From CAWICD01 sp052267165 (GTDB lineage: Bacteria > Vulcanimicrobiota > Vulcanimicrobiia > Vulcanimicrobiales > Vulcanimicrobiaceae): a DNA stretch of 64,000 bases. Where the stretch lies: NCBI GenBank assembly GCA_052267165.1, contig JBKQHO010000039.1, forward strand, positions 372,001 to 436,000, read 5' to 3'. The notes beneath the pieces are model-generated. The model was given only the letters and a program-made list of their open reading frames with translations. It was not told the DNA's origin and did not search any database. Position numbers and translations under genes: made by a program. Of this stretch, positions 43,234 to 52,440 are shown piece by piece (the stretch's first letter is position 1; every line of letters begins with the position of its first letter).

Positions 43234-43400
43234 GCTTTGGGGTCGCCGGCCCGAAATGGCGGCTCCCACCGGAACGGCAACTGCCAAGTGGCGCCTCGCT
43301 TGGGTGGACGTTGCTCGGGGAGATGGAGGACGCGCAAGCGGCCGGAAGGAACGGCCGACACTCACCTCCGCGCGCCCTACAGCAAGGGACCCTGTACGCG

Positions 43401-46400
43401 ATGCTTCAGAGCGTGCAAACGATCAGAATCCACTTATTCGGAAGGGCGCATCTCAGCTACGAGACGGGCCCGCTGAAATTCAACGCCCCACCGCGGGCGC
43501 TGTCCCTGCTGGCGTACCTCTTGCTCCATCGGGCGGCGCCCCTCAGCCGAGACTCCGTCGCCTTCGCGCTCTGGCCCGACGACGGCGAGTCGGACGCGCG
43601 GTCGAACCTGCGCCGGCACCTGTTCTATCTGCTCAACGACGTGTTCCCGACCTCGCCCGAAGGGCCGTGGGTGCTCGCCGACAAGCGCACGATCCAGTGG
43701 AACCCGATCGCACCGGCCTGGTGCGACGTCAACGAATTCGAGCGCCTGAGCGCGAACCCGGCGCGCGCGGCGGAAGCCGCGGGACTCTACAGCGGCGATC
43801 TGTTGCTCGGCGTCGACGACGAGTGGCTCGAGGCGCCGCGCGAACGCATGCGCGAGCGTCAGATCGCGTTGCTGCTCGCGCTGATCGCCGAGAGCAAGAC
43901 GCGCAACGACTTGGCCGCGGGGATCGCGTACGCGAAGCAACTGCTGGCGATCGACCCGTGGCGGGAGGATGCCGTGCGTGCGCTGATCGCGCTGCGCCAC
44001 GCGGCCGGCGACCGAGCGGGCGCGATGCAAACCTATCGCGACTTCGCCAAGCGCCTCAACGAAGAACTCGGCGTCGCGCCGATGCCCGAGACGACGGCGC
44101 TCAGCGAGCGGCTCGCGACCGCGCAGGTGGAGATTCCGGTCCCCCCGCCGGCACCCAGCGCGACCGCGCCGGCCGCAGCCGCCAACGGCGCCGCCGAGGG
44201 CAACGGCTCCGCCACGGTCTCCTCGCGTGCCATCAGCAATCTCGAAGCGATCCGGGCCACGCCCAGCTTCACCGGCCGAGAGCAGGAGCTTGCGGCGCTC
44301 GACGAGGCGTTCGCAGGCGAGAGCACGACCGCGGCGATCTACGGCATGGGCGGCATCGGCAAGTCGGCCCTCGCGCGCGAGTATGCCCGGCGCAGCCGCG
44401 ACCGCTACGCGCTCGTCTGGTGGCTGCGGGCGCAGACTGAGCCCGAGCTCATCGAGGGGCTCGTGCAGCTGGGCTCGACGCTCGTTCCCAACCTCGAGAA
44501 GGCGCACGACCGGCGCAGCGCGGCCGAGAACGTCGTCTCGAACGTGCTCGGAGGATTTTCGAAGCCGATCCTGCTCGTGTTCGACAACCTCGAGCACGAG
44601 CGGCTCCTGCGCAACTGGCGTCCGCAAGCGATGGCGCATACGCTGGTCACCTCGCGGCACGCCGCTTGGAGCGGCGACGTCAAGGCGATCAGACTCGACA
44701 CGTGGGAAGAAACAGAGGCGGCGAACTATCTGCGGCGCGAGAGCGGGCGCGCCGATCTGAGCGAGGCCGACGCGCGCGCAATGGCGCAGGCGCTGGGTGG
44801 CTTGCCGCTGGCGTTCGCGCACGCGGCAGCCTACCTGCGCGACACACGGACGGTCACGGCGCGGCGCTACCTCGAGCGGATCAACGATCATCTCGCCAAG
44901 GCGCCCAAGGGCGCCGAATACGACCGCGCCGTCTTCGCGACGTTCGCCGAAGGGATCGTCAAAGCCGAAGAGGAGGCGCCCGGAGCCGCGTCGCTGCTGC
45001 GGCTCGCCGCGTTCTTCGCGCCGGACGCGATCCCCGAAGAGCTTTTCCATCAGAACCCGGAGGTGTACGGGGAGGAGCTGCGCGCGGTGCTGCCCGGCGC
45101 GGCGGATTTGCGTTCGACGGTCGCCCACGAGGATTCGGTCGACGAGGGGCTCGGGGCGCTGCATCGCTTCTCGCTGCTCGGGTTCTCCGAGAACCGGACC
45201 TACACGCTGCATCGCTTGGTGCAGTCTGCCGCGCGCCGGCTGCTCGGCGACGACGACGCCGCCTGGGCGCGCAGCGCGGTCGCTGCCGTCGAAGCTGCGT
45301 TTCCCGCGGCGGATTTCGCCAACTGGACGGAGTGCCAGCGTCTCGCGCCGCACGCGCACGCCGCGCTCGACGCGCTCGGCGGCACTCGGTTCGCGCCGGC
45401 CGCACGACTCTCCAACCGCTTCGGGGATTACCTGCGCAAACGCGCCGCCTTCACCGAAGCCGAAGCCTTGCTCGCGAGCGGCTTAGAGATCGCCGAGGCG
45501 AGTTTCGGCCCCGACGATCCGGAAACGGGGAGTTGTCTCGACACGCTCGCCGGTCTGCTGCGCGACACCAACCGTCACGGCGCGGCCGAGCCGCTCTACC
45601 GCCGCGCGCTCGCGATCTGCGAAGCGGCGCAAGGGCCCGCGCACCCGCACGTCGCGAAGATCCTCAACGACCTCGCGATCCTGCTTCATTACGCGGGCCG
45701 CCTGACCGAGACCGAGCCGCTCTTCCGCCGGGCGCTCGAGATCGACGAGGCGCACTTCGGAGCCGACCATCCGACCGTGGCGATTAGGTTGAACAATCTT
45801 GCGCTGCTTCTGCAAGAAACGAACCGGCTCGAAGGGGCCGAGCCGATGTTCCGCCGGGCGCTCGCGATCGACGAGGCGAGTTACGGTTCCGAACACCCAG
45901 CCGTAGCGACGGATCTCTGCAACCTGGCCTGGCTGCTCTCGGCCACGAACCGCCTGGGCGAGGCCGAGCCCCTGTTGCAGCGCGCTCTCGAGATTCGCGA
46001 ACGAAGCTATGGCACCGAACATCCCAGCTTCGCCTTCGCGCTGAGCGACCTCGGCGTGCTACTGCACGACGGCGGCCGGTTCGCTGACGCCGAGCGGTTC
46101 TGCCGCCGCGCGCTCGCGATCTGCGAGGCGAGTTACGGCCCGGAACATCCGATCGTCGCCGCGCATTTCAACAACCTCGCGGAGCTGATGGCCGACACCA
46201 ACCGGCAGACGGAAGCCGAAGCGCTCTACCGCCGGGCGCTGGCCATCGACGAAGCGAGCTACGGCGAGCGGCACCCCAACGTCGCGCGCGACTTGAACAA
46301 CTTGGCGGGCCTGCTCTACGCGATGGACCGCGTGTCCGAAGCGACCTCGTGCCTCGAGCGCGCGCTCGAGATCGACCAAGAACGGTTCGGCACGCAGCAC

Positions 46401-46532
46401 CCGAAGGTCGAAGCCTTGCGGCAAAATCTCGCTTTGCTCGCGCGGCCGGCCGAACCGGCACGGCGCCCGGTCAAACGCAAAGGCCGCTGGCAGTTCCTGC
46501 GGCGCTCGCCCTCGCGCGGATTACGTGAATAG
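43401..46532 (+). CDS. SARP-type regulator: winged helix, BTAD, NB-ARC, TPR
   Basis: 1,043 residues, AfsR-like. N-terminal OmpR-type winged helix (HLFGRAHLSYETGPLKFNAP, LLAYLLLHRAAPLSRDSVAF), BTAD helical domain (ALYSGDLL-like AGLYSGDLLLGVDDEWLEAP, AMQTYRDFAKRLNEELGVAP), NB-ARC STAND ATPase with Walker A IYGMGGIGKSALA (GMGGIGKS 315-322) and LLVFDNLEHE, LPLAFAHAAAYL; then seven or so kinesin-light-chain TPR units of 42 residues (about 700-1010), each with the pattern AEPLYRRALAI and HPxVAxxLNNLA. ATG 43401 chosen at the start of the winged helix. Signal-dependent oligomerisation via the STAND module would control DNA binding. Its likely operators are the 11-bp repeats at 43195-43233 and 38892-38941. 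Confidence 0.88.
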   Translation: MLQSVQTIRIHLFGRAHLSYETGPLKFNAPPRALSLLAYLLLHRAAPLSRDSVAFALWPDDGESDARSNLRRHLFYLLNDVFPTSPEGPWVLADKRTIQWNPIAPAWCDVNEFERLSANPARAAEAAGLYSGDLLLGVDDEWLEAPRERMRERQIALLLALIAESKTRNDLAAGIAYAKQLLAIDPWREDAVRALIALRHAAGDRAGAMQTYRDFAKRLNEELGVAPMPETTALSERLATAQVEIPVPPPAPSATAPAAAANGAAEGNGSATVSSRAISNLEAIRATPSFTGREQELAALDEAFAGESTTAAIYGMGGIGKSALAREYARRSRDRYALVWWLRAQTEPELIEGLVQLGSTLVPNLEKAHDRRSAAENVVSNVLGGFSKPILLVFDNLEHERLLRNWRPQAMAHTLVTSRHAAWSGDVKAIRLDTWEETEAANYLRRESGRADLSEADARAMAQALGGLPLAFAHAAAYLRDTRTVTARRYLERINDHLAKAPKGAEYDRAVFATFAEGIVKAEEEAPGAASLLRLAAFFAPDAIPEELFHQNPEVYGEELRAVLPGAADLRSTVAHEDSVDEGLGALHRFSLLGFSENRTYTLHRLVQSAARRLLGDDDAAWARSAVAAVEAAFPAADFANWTECQRLAPHAHAALDALGGTRFAPAARLSNRFGDYLRKRAAFTEAEALLASGLEIAEASFGPDDPETGSCLDTLAGLLRDTNRHGAAEPLYRRALAICEAAQGPAHPHVAKILNDLAILLHYAGRLTETEPLFRRALEIDEAHFGADHPTVAIRLNNLALLLQETNRLEGAEPMFRRALAIDEASYGSEHPAVATDLCNLAWLLSATNRLGEAEPLLQRALEIRERSYGTEHPSFAFALSDLGVLLHDGGRFADAERFCRRALAICEASYGPEHPIVAAHFNNLAELMADTNRQTEAEALYRRALAIDEASYGERHPNVARDLNNLAGLLYAMDRVSEATSCLERALEIDQERFGTQHPKVEALRQNLALLARPAEPARRPVKRKGRWQFLRRSPSRGLRE

Positions 46533-48102
46533 CACGAAAGAGACCGAGTCGAACCTGCGCGTTCTCGCGCTCCTCGTCGTCATCTTGCTCATCGGCCTGC
46601 CGCTGGCGGTCTGGCTCGACCTGCGCAGCATCGCCGCCTCGACGATGGAGAGCCAGGCGACGAACCTGAGCTCGGTCGTCAGCGGCATCCGCTCGTTCTA
46701 CGCCGACGACGTTGTCGCGCGCGTGCTTCACGGGGACGGGCACACCATGGTCACTGACGATTTCCAAAGGATCCCCGGCGCGATTCCCATTCCCGCCACG
46801 TTTTCGCTTCAGCTCGGCCACGTCATCAACGAATCGCAGGCCAACATCCAGTACCGGTTCGTCTCCGACTTCCCATTCAAGAACCGCCCGAAGCACCATC
46901 TCGATGCCTTCGAGATCCAGGCGCTGGCGGCGTTGCGCAAACAGCCGCACCAAACGCTCACGCAAGTCTCGTGGCACGGGCTGGACAGCCGAGTCCGCTA
47001 CATCACGCCGATCATCATGGGCTCGACCTGCGTGGCCTGTCACAACACGCACCCCGACAGCCCCAAGCGCGACTGGAAAGTCGGCGACGTCCGCGGTATT
47101 CAAGAGCTGAGCATCACGCAGCCGATCGTCACCAACATCTTCTCGTTCAAGTATCTGCTGCTGTTCTTCGGGTGCGCGGCCGCTCTGGGGGCAGGCTTCA
47201 TCGCGTTCCAGCGGCGCCAGACGGCAATGATCCGCAGCATGAATCGCACGCTCGAAGGCACGAACTCGATGCTGGCGTCGGTCTCGACGAAGATCTCGCG
47301 CTACCTCTCGCCGCAAGTCTATCAAAGCATCTTCAGCGGACAGACCGAGGGCACGATTCACACCAAACGCAAAGTGCTGACGATCTTCTTCTCGGATCTC
47401 AAAGACTTCACCCTGATGACCGAGCGCTTGCAGCCCGAGGAGCTGACCGCGATCCTCAACGAGTACTTCACCGACATGTCGCAGATTGCGCTCAAGCACG
47501 GCGGGACCGTCGACAAGTTCATCGGCGACGCGCTGCTCGTCTTCTTCGGCGATCCCGAGACGCGCGGCGTCGCCGCCGACGCGCAGGCGTGTTTGCGGAT
47601 GGCCGTCGAGATGCAGCAGCAACTGGCCAAGCTCAACGTCGGCTGGCGCAGCCGCGGGATCGAGGCTCCGCTGCGCGCCAGGATGGGCATCAACACCGGC
47701 TATTGCGACGTCGGCAACTTCGGCAGCAACGACCGCATGGAGTATACGATCATCGGCGGCGAGGCGAACTTAGCCGCGCGCCTGCAGTCGATCGCGGAGG
47801 CGAACACGATCGTCACGAGCTACGAGAGCTACGTGCTCGTACGCGACATCGCCTCGGCGCGCCCCTTGCCGGCGATCACGATGAAAGGCATCAGCCGGGA
47901 GGTCGTTCCCTACGTGATCGAGGGACTGCTCGACGAGAACGGCGCGACCAAGCGCATCTTCCAGGAGCACGCAAGCGGGGTCGACCTCTATCTCGACCTG
48001 TCGACCATGAGCGACGCCGAGTCGGAGCGCGTCAGCGCGACGCTGCGCGAAGCGATCGACGCCCTCGAACAGCGCAAGCGCCCCGACGGGGTGACGAGCT
48101 AA
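46525..48102 (+). CDS. haem-sensor (DUF3365) class III adenylate/guanylate cyclase
   Basis: 525 residues, GTG start overlapping the regulator gene by 8 nt. Membrane helix 11-31, a periplasmic DUF3365/Tll0287-like domain (50-200) with a c-type haem motif CVACH (169-173), a second membrane helix (FSFKYLLLFFGCAAALGAGF), a short linker and the class III cyclase catalytic domain (LTIFFSDLKDFTLMTERLQP, GGTVDKFIGDALLVFFGDP with the metal Asp residues, RMGINTGYCDVGNFGS). Predicted to make a cyclic nucleotide in response to redox or gas ligands. Coupled to the SARP gene, it may supply the signal that the regulator or its targets read. Confidence 0.85.
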   Translation: MNSTKETESNLRVLALLVVILLIGLPLAVWLDLRSIAASTMESQATNLSSVVSGIRSFYADDVVARVLHGDGHTMVTDDFQRIPGAIPIPATFSLQLGHVINESQANIQYRFVSDFPFKNRPKHHLDAFEIQALAALRKQPHQTLTQVSWHGLDSRVRYITPIIMGSTCVACHNTHPDSPKRDWKVGDVRGIQELSITQPIVTNIFSFKYLLLFFGCAAALGAGFIAFQRRQTAMIRSMNRTLEGTNSMLASVSTKISRYLSPQVYQSIFSGQTEGTIHTKRKVLTIFFSDLKDFTLMTERLQPEELTAILNEYFTDMSQIALKHGGTVDKFIGDALLVFFGDPETRGVAADAQACLRMAVEMQQQLAKLNVGWRSRGIEAPLRARMGINTGYCDVGNFGSNDRMEYTIIGGEANLAARLQSIAEANTIVTSYESYVLVRDIASARPLPAITMKGISREVVPYVIEGLLDENGATKRIFQEHASGVDLYLDLSTMSDAESERVSATLREAIDALEQRKRPDGVTS

Positions 48103-48112
48103 TCTCCCGAGA

Positions 48113-48472
48113 CTAGTTTTCCCGGCGGAACTCCTCGAGCGCGGCCGCAACCGCGGCTTCGCTCGCGCGCTGCGCGGCGGACTTGGCGCGTTGCCAGAGA
48201 TCGCGCGCCCGCGCGCTGATCCGTTCCTTGGCGACGTCCGCGCCCTCGCCCAGCCGCTCATTCTCGAAGCGGGTCGTCGGAATGACCACTGCCAGCACGA
48301 CCCCCAGCGCGACGGCGACCACGCCCAAGCGCAGCGGATGCGCGGCGGCGAGATCGCGGATGCGGCCGAAAATGCCGGGGTCGTCCGACAGCGCCGTTCC
48401 GGTCCCGAGCGCGTCGGTGTGCGAGCCCTCCGTCGCCTGTGCGAACCGCTCGCCGACGCTAACCTCTTCCAT
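48113..48472 (-). CDS. small membrane protein, unknown
   Basis: 119 residues; AAGGAG 5 nt before ATG 48472 fixes the start. Acidic head, one membrane helix (HPLRLGVVAVALGVVLAVVI) and a helical, Ala/Arg-rich tail (ARDLWQRAKSAAQRASEA). The PLxLGvvaxalGxxlG... pattern resembles DUF3618-like proteins, which often sit near DUF883/YtjA genes in envelope stress clusters. 30 nt after the next gene, so cotranscribed with it. Confidence 0.55.
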   Translation of the reverse strand: MEEVSVGERFAQATEGSHTDALGTGTALSDDPGIFGRIRDLAAAHPLRLGVVAVALGVVLAVVIPTTRFENERLGEGADVAKERISARARDLWQRAKSAAQRASEAAVAAALEEFRREN

Positions 48473-48502
48473 CGCCTCTCCTTCGGAAATCGAGCGCAAC
48501 CG

Positions 48503-48838
48503 TTACGATGAGCGTGAAGACTTGAAAAACCGCGTTGCGGTAAAAGCAAGACCGAAGCTCGCGGCCGTGAAGGTCAGCGGCGCGCGCCTGGCCGTCGACT
48601 CCAGATCGGTGACGGCGCGTTCGATGCTGACCTCGCTGAGATATCGGCCCGCGCGCTCGAGCCGGTCGGCAATCGTCTCCCCGGCGTTGTCGGCCATGGC
48701 CGTCTCCTTCGACTGCTCGTCGCGGACGGTCGAGCGCAACGCATCGGCCAGCCGCAGGAAACGCGAACCGACCGCGTGCGCTCGGCCCTCGACCCGGCCT
48801 CGCACGAAAGTCTTCACGTTGTCAAAGATATCGCTCAT
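48503..48838 (-). CDS. small protein, possible DUF3618-type partner, unknown
   Basis: 111 residues with GGAGAG before ATG. Amphipathic helices (FDNVKTFVRGRVEGRAHAV, ERAGRYLSEVSIERAVTDLE) and a C-terminal hydrophobic stretch (APLTFTAASFGLAFTATRFF). Gene order with the membrane protein downstream recalls pairs in membrane-stress operons of alphaproteobacteria and other soil bacteria; no function assigned. Confidence 0.5.
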   Translation of the reverse strand: MSDIFDNVKTFVRGRVEGRAHAVGSRFLRLADALRSTVRDEQSKETAMADNAGETIADRLERAGRYLSEVSIERAVTDLESTARRAPLTFTAASFGLAFTATRFFKSSRSS

Positions 48839-48998
48839 GCTCTCTCCGCCCCGTCGCTCTGGGTCGATCCGCGGTGGACGCGGGACCTGCGCAGAACGTA
48901 GTGTAGCACGTCAGCCTGCCGGAGGCGAGGGCGCTCCGGGCTATTCAGCGGCCGGACAGCCGCCGGGCGGCCCACTACCGGAACCGGTTCGGAGTTGG

Positions 48999-49952
48999 CT
49001 ACCGGCCGCCGAGGGCGGCGAACAACTCGGCGTCGTCGTCGGCCTCCGCGTTGGGCGTGGTCAGCAGCTTCTCGCCGAAGAAGATCGAGTTTGCGCCGGC
49101 CAGGAACGCGAGGACCTGCGTCGAGCGCCCGAGCTCCCGCCGCCCGGCGGAGATGCGAACCCTGGCCAGCGGCATGGCGATCCGGGCCGTTGCGACCATG
49201 CGCACGAACTCGAGGCCGTCGATGCTCTCGCCCTGCGCGAACGGCGTTCCCGGGACGCGGACCAACGCGTTGATGGGGACGCTCTCGGGATGAGGATCTC
49301 GGGCGGCGAGGGTCGCGAGCAGCGCGGCGCGGTCGCGGCGCGACTCGCCCATGCCGAGAATGCCGCCGCAACAGACGGAGATCCCCGCCGACTCGACGGC
49401 GTCGAGCGTTGCGAGGCGGTCTTCGTAGGTGCGCGTGGTGATGATCTCGCCGTAATAGTCGGCTCCGGTGTCGAGGTTGTGGTTGTAGGCGGTCAAGCCG
49501 GCCTCGGCGAGCCGCCTCGCCTGAGCCGGCTTCAGCATGCCGAGCGTCACGCAGGCCTCCATGTCGAGCGCACGGACGCCGCGCACCATCTCCACGACCG
49601 CGTCGAAATCGGGGCCTTCGCGCACTTCGCGCCATGCCGCGCCCATGCAGAAGCGCGTCGCGCCAGCCGCCTTCGCGGCGCGCGCCGCTTCGAGGACGCG
49701 CTCGATCTCGAGCAGCGGTTCGGGCTTCACGCCCGTTTTATAGCGGGCTGACTGCGGACAATACTTGCAATCTTCCGAACAGCCCCCGGTCTTCACGCTT
49801 AACAGCGCCGCGCGCTGAATGTTCGCCGGATCGTGATAGCGCCGGTGCACGGTCCCCGCGCGATACACGAGCTCGAGCAGCGGCGACTCGTAGACGGCGA
49901 GCAGCTCGTCGACGGTCCAGTCGTGGCGGATCGGTTCGGCCAGGAGAGTCAT
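48999..49952 (-). CDS. bioB: biotin synthase
   Basis: Radical SAM enzyme that inserts sulfur into dethiobiotin. TGGCSEDCKYCPQSARY carries the SAM-cluster cysteines Cys58, Cys62 and Cys65; TRFCMGAAWREV, ACVTLGMLKPAQARRLAEAG, AYNHNLDTGADYYGEIITTR, CCGGILGMGESRRDRAALL and RVRISAGRREL are family motifs, including the Arg that binds the auxiliary [2Fe-2S] cluster. 317 residues. No other biotin gene is nearby. Confidence 0.95.
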   Translation of the reverse strand: MTLLAEPIRHDWTVDELLAVYESPLLELVYRAGTVHRRYHDPANIQRAALLSVKTGGCSEDCKYCPQSARYKTGVKPEPLLEIERVLEAARAAKAAGATRFCMGAAWREVREGPDFDAVVEMVRGVRALDMEACVTLGMLKPAQARRLAEAGLTAYNHNLDTGADYYGEIITTRTYEDRLATLDAVESAGISVCCGGILGMGESRRDRAALLATLAARDPHPESVPINALVRVPGTPFAQGESIDGLEFVRMVATARIAMPLARVRISAGRRELGRSTQVLAFLAGANSIFFGEKLLTTPNAEADDDAELFAALGGR

Positions 49953-50257
49953 CGGGCCGTCGACTCGGGGCCCACGTAGGCCGCCCGCAACGCGCGAGCG
50001 AGTCGCTGCTCGCGGAAACTGATCGAGTACATGCGCGACCCTACGTGGGAATTGCCTGCATTTCCTGGGTCGGACGCTGCCGTAACCGTTTCGGCAGCGA
50101 ACGGCGGAGCTTGGTTCGGACTGACCCGAGTTCAGGTCGCGTTGCCATCGCGAGATGACGGAATGGACGCAGTGAGGTCGCGCGCACGTTCGTCACGTTG
50201 CGCGCAACCTCGCTGCAGTCACCTTCCGGGCGCCGGTCGCGCGGCGCACCGTCGCGC
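49953..50257. other. intergenic, upstream of bioB
   Basis: No frame with plausible coding bias. It holds the bioB promoter and possibly the degraded 3' surroundings of the OmpW remnant. I saw no clear BirA-type operator palindrome. Confidence 0.4.
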
Positions 50258-50470
50258 TCACTTGAAACGAATTCCGTAACCTAATGCCGATCAGAACCGG
50301 ATCGACGTGGACGGTGCTGACCTGCGTCCCGCCGCGAGGACGTGGGACTGCAACCAGATCTTCTTGACGTCGACGTTGACGAAGTTGTGCGGGCCGACCT
50401 GGTAATCGAACCCGCCTTGCAGCGCCGGCCCGAAGCTCGGGCTGGTGAGATTCAGCGGCAGCTATGAGGA
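50258..50470 (-). pseudogene. remnant of an OmpW-family outer-membrane protein
   Basis: Two frames give the last beta strands of OmpW: LPLNLTSPSFGPALQGGFDY and QVGPHNFVNVDVKKIWLQS in one, TQVSTVHVDPVLIGI in another, and the closing strand YGIRFK before a TGA in the first. A frameshift near 50325 and stops upstream break the gene, and the N-terminal strands are missing. Evidence that the lineage had an OmpW barrel and thus an outer membrane. Confidence 0.6.
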
Positions 50471-50749
50471 ATCCACGAACGTGCAGTCGACGAACGACAG
50501 CACGATAGGTCCGCGGTGCTGCTGGCGACGTCGACTTCGCCCATGACGTTGAGAACGCACAGCGGACCGATGCACTCAACCTGCAAGTCGGCGAATCTGC
50601 GCGAGAACTGCTTCAAGGATACGTACCTCTCGAACTTGATTCATGCAAAGGATCTGCTCCGAAGCAGGCGGCCTTCGTCCGTAAAGGCCGACGCCGACCG
50701 CCTCATCAGCCCGTCGACGACGGCTGCCTGAGGCGGCTCGAGCCCGGCG
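50471..50749. other. intergenic, no gene seen
   Basis: Downstream of the phasin gene. May include further decayed pieces of the OmpW gene; I could not align any. No terminator-like hairpin with U-run was found. Confidence 0.35.
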
Positions 50750-51220
50750 CTACTTCTTGTGCGTGTTCTGCGTGGTAAAGAGCGTGCGGAGTTCCTCTGC
50801 GTTGCCGTGCACGCGCTCTACCGCGAGGTTGAAGACCTCGATTTGCGCCCGCTGGGCGGCCTCGGCCATCTCCTTCATGGAGTCGAGGGTGCGACCGAGC
50901 GCGCTTTGCACGAGCTCGCTCTGCTTCCGGACGGCGTCTTCGAAGGCGGTGCCTTTGTCTGCCCCGGCGGCGGGGGGAGTCAGCGCGTCTTTCAACTCGT
51001 CGAGAGCAGCCTTCCAGAGGTCAGCCTGCTTCTCAGTAATCGTCTGCGCCCCGGCAAAAGCGGCGGCCGTCGCTTTCGAAATCGCCTCGATATCGGATTG
51101 ACGGGCCGCAATGAATCCATCGAGATCGACGCCGGGTAGCCGATATTGCTCGAGCAGTTCGCGAATCTTTGTCGTCGCGGCGTTCGCGCCGGCCGGTGCG
51201 TCTTGTGAATGTACGCTCAT
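50750..51220 (-). CDS. phasin family protein
   Basis: 156 residues, almost all helical; coats polyhydroxyalkanoate granules or acts as a chaperone-like helper. IRELLEQYRLPGVDLDGFIA, ARQSDIEAISKATAAAFAGA, LWKAALDELKDAL and MAEAAQRAQIEVFNLAVERV match the phasin-2 pattern. GAGGAG 8 nt before ATG. No PHA synthase in the window. A conserved 17-bp motif lies 57 nt upstream. Confidence 0.8.
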   Translation of the reverse strand: MSVHSQDAPAGANAATTKIRELLEQYRLPGVDLDGFIAARQSDIEAISKATAAAFAGAQTITEKQADLWKAALDELKDALTPPAAGADKGTAFEDAVRKQSELVQSALGRTLDSMKEMAEAAQRAQIEVFNLAVERVHGNAEELRTLFTTQNTHKK

Positions 51221-51277
51221 CTGGTTGCTCCTCTTGGTGTCATGGATCGATGCTAGCAGGTTCCTGGACTACTCGAA

Positions 51278-51294
51278 AGCGTGGAGCCAGGGGG
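51278..51294 (-). promoter_or_regulatory. repeated upstream motif, copy 1 (phasin)
   Basis: AGCGTGGAGCCAGGGGG on the plus strand, one of three copies of AGCGTGGARCSAGGGG, each before a minus-strand gene. Here CCTGG at 51263 pairs with CCAGG at 51286, and the wider 33 bp also resemble copy 3. Confidence 0.5.
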
Positions 51295-51298
51295 GTTA

Positions 51299-51649
51299 TC
51301 ATTCCGTGCGTTTGATCGCGTTGTTCTGTCGGAGCAGCAGGATTCGATCGGCGTGGCGGCTTCCGAGCAATTTCTGGTCGTAGTAGACCTTCACGTACTG
51401 ACCTGGCTTGATGGCCTTCATTTGATACGTCGTCTTGCCGTCGGCAGAGAAGACCTGGTCGAATTTCGGTACGATCAAGAAGCCGAGCGTACGGTGACTT
51501 GCCGCGTCGGTCACCTTGATGTTGTCCGACGAAACGTGGCTCACGATCCCGGTGAAGTCCGCGCTTCGGCCCCCCGCTTGGGCGGCGATCGGGAGAAACG
51601 CTGCGCCGGCGACCGTGGCCGCGAGGCAAAGCGATGAAAGACGTCTCAT
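51299..51649 (-). CDS. small secreted protein, unknown
   Basis: 116 residues. Signal peptide (LCLAATVAGAAFLPIAAQAG) followed by a small beta domain: DFTGIVSHVSSDNIKVTD, LGFLIVPKFDQVFSADGKT, IKPGQYVKVYYDQKLLGSR. This is the OB-like pattern of DUF5666-type proteins. Overlaps the stomatin gene stop (TAATG), so it belongs to the receiver-slipin operon. Confidence 0.6.
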   Translation of the reverse strand: MRRLSSLCLAATVAGAAFLPIAAQAGGRSADFTGIVSHVSSDNIKVTDAASHRTLGFLIVPKFDQVFSADGKTTYQMKAIKPGQYVKVYYDQKLLGSRHADRILLLRQNNAIKRTE

Positions 51650-52440
51650 TAGGTAGTCAGCACTCCGTTAATCGCCGTCCCGTTTGATTTCTTTTCCAGA
51701 ATCTGCAGGAACGGCTTGATGATATCGATGGGCATCGGGAATATGGTCGTTGTGTTATGCTCGGCGCCGACTTCGCTGAGCGTTTGAAGATAGCGAAGCT
51801 GCATCGCGGCGGGCGACGTCGAGAGGATCTCGGCCGCGTTCACGAGCGTTTGCGCAGCTTGGAACTCGGCCTCCGCATGGATGATCTTGGCACGCCGATC
51901 CCGTTCGGCTTCGGCCTGCTTGGCGATCGCACGGATCATATTCTCGCTGAGGTTGACGTCGCGGATCTCGACGTTGGTCACTTTGATGCCCCAGGCTTCG
52001 GTCTGTGCATCGAGGATGTCCTGAATATCGACGTTCAACGTCTTGCGTTTGGAGAGGAGCTCATCGAGCTCGTGCTGCCCCAAGACGGACCGTAAGGTCG
52101 TCTGAGCCAGCATGCCGGTCGCGGCCAGGAAGTTCTGGACTTGGATGATCGACTTTTCAGGATCGACGACGCGGAAGTAAAGCACCGCGTCGACCTTGAC
52201 CGAGACGTTGTCGCGCGAGATCAGATCCTGGCTGGGTACTTCCATCACGACGGTTCGCAAGTCCACGCGCACCATCTGCTGGATGAATGGGACGAGGAAA
52301 ATGAGCCCGGGGCCGCCGACGCTCTGAAAGCGACCGAGTTTGAAGATGACGGCCCTCTCGTACTCCCGCAAGATCTTTATGGAGTAGCTGAGGAAGAGCA
52401 CGACGAGGAACGACACGACGATGACAGGCGAGAAAATCAT
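51649..52440 (-). CDS. SPFH/stomatin family protein (slipin)
   Basis: Membrane scaffold that organises lipid domains. N-terminal hairpin helix (IVVSFLVVLFLSYSIKIL), then the SPFH domain: REYERAVIFKLGRFQSVGGP, PFIQQMVRVDLRTVVMEVPS, DNVSVKVDAVLYFRVVDPEK, TTLRSVLGQHELDELLSKR, and the coiled coil AIAKQAEAERDRRAKIIHAE. 263 residues. No NfeD partner gene nearby. ATGA overlap with the receiver-like gene upstream. Confidence 0.92.
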   Translation of the reverse strand: MIFSPVIVVSFLVVLFLSYSIKILREYERAVIFKLGRFQSVGGPGLIFLVPFIQQMVRVDLRTVVMEVPSQDLISRDNVSVKVDAVLYFRVVDPEKSIIQVQNFLAATGMLAQTTLRSVLGQHELDELLSKRKTLNVDIQDILDAQTEAWGIKVTNVEIRDVNLSENMIRAIAKQAEAERDRRAKIIHAEAEFQAAQTLVNAAEILSTSPAAMQLRYLQTLSEVGAEHNTTTIFPMPIDIIKPFLQILEKKSNGTAINGVLTT

